In this document: positions 57,585 through 64,000 of the stretch, one piece after another
Position numbering within the stretch: the stretch's first letter is position 1
Layout: each line of letters starts with the position of its first letter
Source of the DNA: Haliotis asinina
Taxonomy: Eukaryota; Mollusca; Gastropoda; Lepetellida; Haliotidae
NCBI RefSeq assembly: GCF_037392515.1
Contig: NC_090291.1
Coordinates: 41,843,001 to 41,907,000 of the forward strand
Direction: 5' to 3'
Length of the DNA: 64,000 bases
Position numbers and translations under genes: made by a program
The notes under the pieces: generated by a model
Told to the model about the DNA's origin: nothing
What the model saw: only the letters and a program-made list of their open reading frames with translations
Database searches by the model: none

Positions 57585-58070
57585 CAGGCCAGACACAAGA
57601 CCACCCAAGAAGAACAATACAGAAGACGGCTATCGACCGTAAAATCCAGCAGATCCACATCCGGAACAGATTCGTGATGGAAACGCCAAAGGCAGCGACA
57701 GCACTCAGCAGACGAAAAGTCCTTCGCTGGTATTCGAGTCTCCGCCCCTTTCGTCCACTTCCAAGGATGACCTTGACTTGTCTACACCGCCAACGTATGG
57801 TGCAATGGGCACGAACTGTACGTCGGTGGTAGCGACGTGACTAGGAAAGAATGCTCTTTACAGATGAAAGTCGGTTCAGAAAAGACATAGAGAAGAACGA
57901 CTGTTGTTAAATTGCGTTCAAGTTCATCTTTTCGTTGGAGGCGTCATGGTATTGGGAAGCAATTGTGACCAGAGAACAAGGTTGGTTACCATCCGAGGAA
58001 ATCTGAATGCAAAGTGATACAGGTATGAAACGTTGAGATAATGCCCTGTATTCAACACCAGCCAAAAAGG
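57585..58070 (+). pseudogene. Decayed Tc1-like transposase
   Basis: Plus-strand frames read HPRRTIQKTAIDRKIQQIHI, then RPLPRMTLTCLHRQRMVQWA, then MLFTDESRF, then FVGGVMVLG. These match the HTH region, the linker and the first catalytic Asp block (LFTDESRF) and GG(S)VMVWG of Tc1 transposases. The frame breaks between the blocks several times, and the region after VMVLG is not recognisable. A SINE family A fragment (58080-58170) follows. The 5' end may reach 57060. Confidence 0.8.
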
Positions 58071-58259
58071 AGTCCTTGTTAGCAGTATGAGCATCGATCT
58101 ACACAGTTGGGATACGATGACATGTGTCAACCAAGTCAGCGAGTCTGACCACCCACGTTGGTGTGACATTGTAGGGAGTCGAACCTCAGCGAACGCTTTA
58201 ACTGCTGACATACCAGACCAGTCCATTATAACATAAGACCGCTGCCATTAACCTGGAAT

Positions 58260-60040
58260 ATTGCTCAGTTTAACAACAAACTAATAAACATCCACAGAAC
58301 GGACGCTAACTGATTTTTCACGATTACAAAAATGTTTGCAATTGCCTGTTCAAATCCATTTAGTGCATGCTTCCTTTCGCTTTGCAATAGTATTAAATAT
58401 AGTTTTTGAAGAACAGTCTCCGGTTGGGAGATAAACATCATGTGTTGGCCAATTTCCGGGTGTTATTGAGTATTTGAAGCACGGGAATGCATTTGGAACC
58501 GACGGCGTCAGCCGGGGGTCTCAAATGAAATATTATGGGTTACATTCGGAACTGACAACAGCATGTTATGAACGAGAGATTACACACATAATCAAACACG
58601 AATCATTTAAGTATTGTGACTGTTGTCCAAATGAATAGGGTTTGTGTTGTGCATGTAACTGACTCGTTGTGTTTATTGAATTAAAAGTAACGTTTCTTTG
58701 CACTGTACACGACCATTCACAACTTCTTGAATGACAGCCGAATCTGAATGGCAAATGTTTGATCTGTGGTAATCTTGTATTTGGCAGGATTGAAGAGTTG
58801 TTACTCAGGATCGTTAATCTCTTCTTCTTTGTTGTAGTTGTGGAGTATATCAAAGATTACACTGAATACAGCGCAGGTTTGTGTGCGTGCGTGTTTCTGC
58901 ATGTTCGCAATTTTCCATGGATAGTTCAGCAAACACTGTACTGTGACTCCCAGCCGACGTTGTTATATTACTGTTTAATACCTGTTAACAAGTACAATAA
59001 TTTTCTGACTATGGTTTAGAGAGAGTGTAACTTTGAGGAGCTTAAAACCGATTCCACTGAACAGACTTCCATTGTGCAGTTCTTGTCTGTATTTATACTT
59101 TTTTTCCACACAACAGATGTGAAGAAGAAAGAACACTGTTATTGGTAACAATCATATATTTAATTCAACAAATTGACAGACATTCACTGTCAGACACTGA
59201 ATGGGAGATGGCATAAAAGGAAACACTTAAACAGACTAATATTGCATCACCAAGTTGTGGTTCAGAATATCTGACAGTACAGCCATAACAATCCTCCTAA
59301 ATACTGTAAGTTATATTTTCCAAAATTCTAAGTTGCAATCTGTACCCATATCAGCATGTCTGGATATCTCAAGTGTCAACATCATGTATTTAGGAATCTC
59401 AATATCCACATTTTTCTGAACGTGACTACTTGTTTCGAACTTACCTTGACAGTATCATACACTGACAACAATCAGCCATTAAATTTATCTGTTCCAAACT
59501 TCCCAGTTGCCTCTGTACCAGTATCAAAATGTCTAGATATTCAGATATCTATAAACCTGAGTCATTGTTATTTCATACTGGTATCAAAATATCTGGTTAT
59601 ATCAATACCTGGATAGCTCAATACCATTCTCAGCTTGTTGTGTATCTTATACAAGGCACTTCATCAGGCTACTAACCTATTCAACAATAGCTTGTAATCT
59701 ATGATACTGTGATCAAGGAGCTAAGAGCGAGGTAGTTATTCATTTTATAAGGTAGCTATAGTTTTTATTCCATACAGTAATTGTCAATAAGCAACTTATC
59801 AACTATGGAAACTTTGCTGCACCAATATTGTAAGAGATATTTACTTGAGTGAGTGGTTTGCATTCAATGCTTCATGAGATCCAATTGTTTTAGCAAACTC
59901 AATTACCTTTTTTTTGTTTTGTCGAACGAAAACCCAAATTGTAATGGTTATCTGTATTCAACACTATTTGATTCTAATGTGAAGATATCACACTTAGCTC
60001 AAGCTATACATTCAACCCATAGGTCAATATTAGCAGCAAG
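58260..60040. other. No gene seen; intergenic DNA
   Basis: AT-rich. ORFs up to about 95 codons lack motifs. About 59360-59620 has repeats of gatatctca/tatcaaaatrtctgg-like words. Confidence 0.35.
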
Positions 60041-60061
60041 AAGACACTTGTGATTGAATGA

Positions 60062-60292
60062 GTTTAGTTTTAGTAGGGAAGACCAGAAATGAACTTTATA
60101 TGTTGTACCCATGTGGAGAATCAAACCCTGGGTCTTCTGGGTGACACATGAATGCATTAACCACTAGACTACTTCAATGCCCCAGGAACACCAGAAATGG
60201 GCTTTACATATTGTACCCATGTGCAGAATAAAACCCAGGTCTTCAGCGTGATGGGCGAACGCTTTCACCACTAGCCCACCCACCACCCCAGG
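60062..60292 (-). repeat. Two tandem SINE family B copies
   Basis: ggaagaccagaaatgaactt..actagactacttcaatgccc and then gaacaccagaaatgggcttt..actagcccacccaccacccc, both in reverse orientation, 30 nt from the stop of the next gene. Confidence 0.7.
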
Positions 60293-60319
60293 TTGATGAT
60301 GAGATCAGAACATAAATCT

Positions 60320-60620
60320 TCAGTATGTCATCTGGGAGAGGAAATCTGCTAAACTGTTTTTCTGCTGAGTTGGCGGTTTAACCGACTTCTGTTCTTGGAG
60401 CATCTTCTCCAGCTGCTGATGCTTGTCCCTCCCCTTCTTCTTCTTCTTCTTGGTCACCCCCCCTGACTTGACCCCCAGGGATGCAATCAAGGATAACACA
60501 GATGAGGATCTGTCTCCATTGGGAGCCTGTCGACAGTCTTTTTTCTTTACAGTGGAGGATTTGGAAACCTGAGTTGAGGATCCGTCTTCTATTTCGCTGT
60601 CTGGAGTTGCTATGGTGGCA
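60320..60620 (-). CDS. Terminal exon of the lysine-rich gene
   Basis: Acceptor catttttcacag; open to TGA at 60322-60320. Upstream intronic sequence keeps the frame open for a further 16 codons but has no coding look. Confidence 0.75.
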
Positions 60621-61819
60621 CTGTGAAAAATGAGAGTAATGTGTATAAAGCAACTTTTGTTAGTTTTCATTTAAATTATCGACGTTCACTTCATTTTGCT
60701 GGATCCCATAACAATGTTGACAAAAGGTAGGTGCTTTGTTTACTATATTTACATTTCTGTTTTCAAACAAAAAGATAAATGGTGAGTGTGACAGCTGAAG
60801 TACATCAAATGTTAGGCTAAATGCACAAGAATTTTGTCTGTGTGCAAGCAGTTTTAATATGAAGTGAGTGAGTATGGTTTTATGCTGCTTTTAGCAATAA
60901 GTGGGGGGACACAAGAAAAGGGTTTCACACATTATTCTGATGTGAAGAATCAAACCCAGACTTCGGTGTGATGAGCACTACTTCAACCACTTGGCTACCC
61001 AACTTCCCTCTTCAGACTACCACATCTAGAGCAACTCCCCAGCAGCTTATACAGCTGCCTTTGTGTTAAGATTGATGCAAGGTCTCATAGCTCATAAATC
61101 TTGGCTACGAGTACGGGCTAAAATTGACATAAAATTGTCAGTGCAAAATTCATCTTAGCCACGTGTGTTTGCAAAGCTGTCTGAACAATAAGACTGACAT
61201 CATAGTGAGTGAGTTAGTGAGTGAGTGAGTGAGTTCAGTTTTATGCTGCACTCAGCAATATTCCAGCTATATAGCGGCGGTCTGTAAATAATCGCGTCAG
61301 GACCGGACAATCCAGTGATCAACAACATGAGCATCAATGTGCACAAATGGGACACACTAATGACATGTCAACCAAGTCAGCAAGCCTGACCAACTGATCC
61401 CGTTAGTCCCCTCTTACAACAAGTGTAGTCGCCTTTTGTGGCAAGCATGGGTTGCTGAAGGCCTATTCTACCCCTGACCTTCTCAGGTATGACATTATAG
61501 TGTCATAGTAAAATATGTCTTGTTTAAATTTATGCATGAAGCAATCTGAGCAGTAAGTTATCACAGGAATATGAAAAGTTGGAGACAGAGTCAAACCAAC
61601 CTAAAACTTACCTCATAATTTATGGCTAGGGCAGAATATTATCAGCAGCCATTTGTACAGGAGGTAGAGGGGTATCAATTTTGAACACATGTACTGGGAG
61701 GTCCATGGGAAGTAGGGTTCAGTGACTTTGTAAATGATATGCCTAGGGGTTGATTATTTTGTACATAAATTTTAAGGGGGAGATGTCATACACATACACA
61801 TTGTACATGCTACTGCATA

Positions 61820-61856
<37 letters not shown>

Positions 61857-63491
61857 CACCCTCTCCACCCCATCTCATAAATTATGTATGGCAGCCGAAA
61901 CTTACACTGAAGAAAAAAGAATCGATGGTGTGTTTTCTGTATCAGACCACTAAACTATAGTCTGTTTGGCTCAAAAGCGGACCGATGAATTGCTTATAAG
62001 AAGTTTCCATTTGCACTTTCAAAACCTGCACAAAAGATGTTACCTGGTAACCATCACAAAGGTCATGATCCACATGACTTCCTTCACTTGAAAAAATGGA
62101 CTTCCTTTGCACATGTGCGGAAGGATGTTTGTTCATTGTGTTTGATGATATCTATTAGGCTTTGTTGCTGTAACGACATAAAGCATCCATTTCCTTTCAC
62201 TAGATATCAAAAGGATATCCTGAACATTAAATCATTAAACGTACATGCATCAAGAATATTTGCAATGTTCTTTATTTCTTTTGTGAGGAAGACATGAAAA
62301 AATATATATAGCCATCTGTACGCCATATATTCTGTCAATATCTAAGATAAATGACCAGTTACTCGAGTGGTTGAGTGAGTGAGTGGTTGAGTAAGTGAGT
62401 GGTTGAGTGAATGGTTGAGTGAATGGTTGAGTGAATGGTTGAGTGAGTGAGTGAGTGAGTGAGTGTTTAGTTTTACGCTGCTGTTAGCAATATTTCAGCA
62501 CTAGTATGGTCAGGGACACAATGGTCTTCACAAACTGTGCCCATGTGGGGAATTGAACACTGGCCTTTAGCATGATGAGCGAATGAATTGAACACTAGGC
62601 TACCCCACTTTGTTAGTAAAATTTTCTAAGGTTTTGACAGTAACAAGACCAAGCAATGTCAAGAATAGGTCTGATGCAGTTGCCATAGAGATTCCCATAC
62701 AGTGTCTCGTAATGTTTCTCATAGCATACTACCTCCTACGACTATATATGAGTATAAAAATGCTACAAGAAAAGTCACAAGATCTTAGGCTTATGAAAGC
62801 TTTGTGAAACAGGGCCCTTCGAAACAAATAATCCCAATGAAAATCCTAATAATAAAAACCTAACTGATATTTAAAAACGACTGTGGTACAGTTATCATGG
62901 TAACAACAAGAATGGTATTACTTCTGAGATTACACATTTTCTTGTTAACTAAATCTGCCATCTCAAAACACTGTTACTGTGAAGAAAGTAATACCCTGCA
63001 ATTACATAAAAAGCAGTTTGTTTTTCTGTCACTGGACAGAAACAAAGAAAACGTAGGAAAGCACACATGTTCTTGCCATAACTACAAATACATAGCTAAT
63101 ATGAATATCTGTAGTTACTACTAGTCAAAATATTACTTGGAAATTTTAAGTTACCACAAATTTCACTGAATTGTGGACAGAAAATAAAATTAAACCCTTT
63201 GAAATTCAAATTTTGAAACTGTTAGAGCAACCAAACGGGATGGACTTAGAAAACATAAAAAAATATATGTAGCTATGAAATGTTAAAAAAAGCACCTTGT
63301 ATTGGGAGGTGTATCAACAGCTTTCTTCTTTGAATTAGTTTTGGCAGCACCGATGCTCACGGGCTGATTAGATCTGTTTGAGATGACACATAGTGGCTCA
63401 TCAGGGGAGATCACTGAGAGATCTGACTTTGACTCTTTGTTGTTTTTCCTTTTCTTTTTCTTCGTCAATGATACTTCTTTCTTTTCAATTT
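60320..63491 (-). CDS. Lysine-rich protein, last two exons (partial, unrecognised)
   Basis: Exon 63491-63296 and terminal exon 60620-60320 join in phase 2 (AG/T) to give about 165 residues. They read IEKKEVSLTKKKKRKNNKES, SVISPDEPLCVISN, TSATIATPDSEIEDGSS, then SSSVLSLIASLGVKSGG, KKKKKKGRDKHQQLEKMLQE, and the end NSLADFLSQMTY and TGA. Two basic poly-Lys blocks look like nuclear or nucleolar localisation signals. The short helical end is conserved-looking but I could not assign a family. The gene starts beyond the right edge. Confidence 0.75.
60866..61016 (-). repeat. SINE family B copy
   Basis: Reverse: gtgagtgagtatggttttat, gaaaagggtttcacacatta, aatcaaacccaga, caaccacttggctacccaac. Confidence 0.68.
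61206..61500 (+). repeat. SINE-like family A copy, nearly full length
   Basis: Forward: gtgagtgagtgagttcagtt, ctatatagcggcggtctgta, caggaccggacaatccagtg, ggcctattctacccctgac. Confidence 0.8.
61823..61857. repeat. (ATC)n microsatellite
   Basis: About 11 copies of atc. The apparent poly-His ORF is an artefact. Confidence 0.95.
62371..62612 (-). repeat. (GTGA)n-like tract with SINE family B copy
   Basis: Irregular gagtgagtggttgagt units (62371-62466), then tagttttacgctgctgttag, gggacacaatggtcttcac, gaattgaacactgg and aggctaccccactt. Confidence 0.72.
63296..63491 (-). CDS. Penultimate exon of the lysine-rich gene
   Basis: Acceptor gtaattttgcag, 196 nt, donor ACAAG/GTGCTT. Needs an upstream exon ending in phase 1, which must lie right of 63.5 kb. 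Confidence 0.7.
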
Positions 63492-63879
63492 CTGCAAAAT
63501 TACGTTGGATGCAGATAATTCACGCAAAATATGAAATTATTGTTGGTCATATTACTGTCACCACATAATCTTCAGCATTTACATGATTTGACTCTTGATA
63601 GCAAATATTCAGTTCATAGACCATCATGTCTACTTTCTTCATATCCCATCTTCACATGGGACGAGGAACTACAGGGCCATAGTGATCCAAGTCTTGCTAA
63701 GATCTAGTTTACAATATTGCCAAAAATCATGCAGACATTTATGCAGAGAAGTCCAGAAACATTATCAGGATGAATTTGGGATAAAAAAAAACAACAATCT
63801 CAGGTTTCTGTTTCGTTGGTCCATCATCTTACACCACTTTCAGCAATACTGCTGCTACAAGATGATGGTTTGTAGGTAC

Positions 63880-64000
63880 CTAAGTGAGTGAGGGAGTGAA
63901 TATGGTATTACGCCGCTTTTGGCAATATTCCAGAAATATCATGATGTGAGACACCAGAAATGGGCTTCATACATTGAGCCCATGTAGGGAATCGAACCCA
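63880..64000 (-). repeat. SINE family B copy cut by the window end
   Basis: gtgagtgagggagtgaatat, cgccgcttttggcaatattc, cagaaatgggcttcatacat, gggaatcgaaccca. Confidence 0.75.

Noticed and set aside
1-64000. Endogenous retrovirus, LTR or Polinton copies
   Set aside because: No reverse transcriptase, integrase, capsid or envelope-like reading frames and no long terminal direct repeats were recognised by eye.

Overview
The window looks like nuclear DNA of a gastropod mollusc, most likely an abalone (Haliotis) or close relative. The evidence is intron-rich genes with standard GT-AG splice sites, AT-rich introns, (GTGA)n tracts, and several dispersed repeat families that I associate with abalone genomes. 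The genus is inferred from memory of those repeats. No operons, CRISPR arrays, retroviral copies or other virus-like elements were seen.

Layout, left to right. (1) About 2.26-8.20 kb, minus strand: the first two coding exons of a secreted saposin-domain protein, best explained as acyloxyacyl hydrolase (AOAH). The lipase part lies off the left edge. (2) 11.65-28.60 kb, plus strand: a complete 18-exon anillin gene (ANLN, 1382 codons plus stop). All 17 splice junctions keep phase, and the promoter carries CCAAT and CHR-like motifs. (3) About 29.1 kb and 35.4 kb, minus strand: two weak candidate exons of an unrecognised gene. (4) 39.81-54.56 kb, minus strand: a complete nine-exon TCAIM gene (491 codons plus stop). 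TCAIM is a mitochondrial J-domain-like protein. (5) 60.32-63.49 kb, minus strand: the last two exons of an unrecognised lysine-rich protein that runs off the right edge.

The rest is intron or intergenic DNA full of small repeats. These include at least three tRNA-headed or SINE-like families, hairpin/TIR MITEs (one with a 9-bp target duplication), a Tc1/mariner MITE with TA duplication, and two decayed Tc1-like transposases.

The most unusual structure is a minisatellite of about 25 copies of a 53-bp unit (about 40.98-42.31 kb). Its unit is the 3' end of TCAIM exon 7 plus the start of intron 7, so the array multiplies a real 5' splice site directly downstream of that site. The genes are functionally unrelated (lipid A detoxification, cytokinesis, mitochondrial metabolism). 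Their proximity shows synteny, not a pathway.
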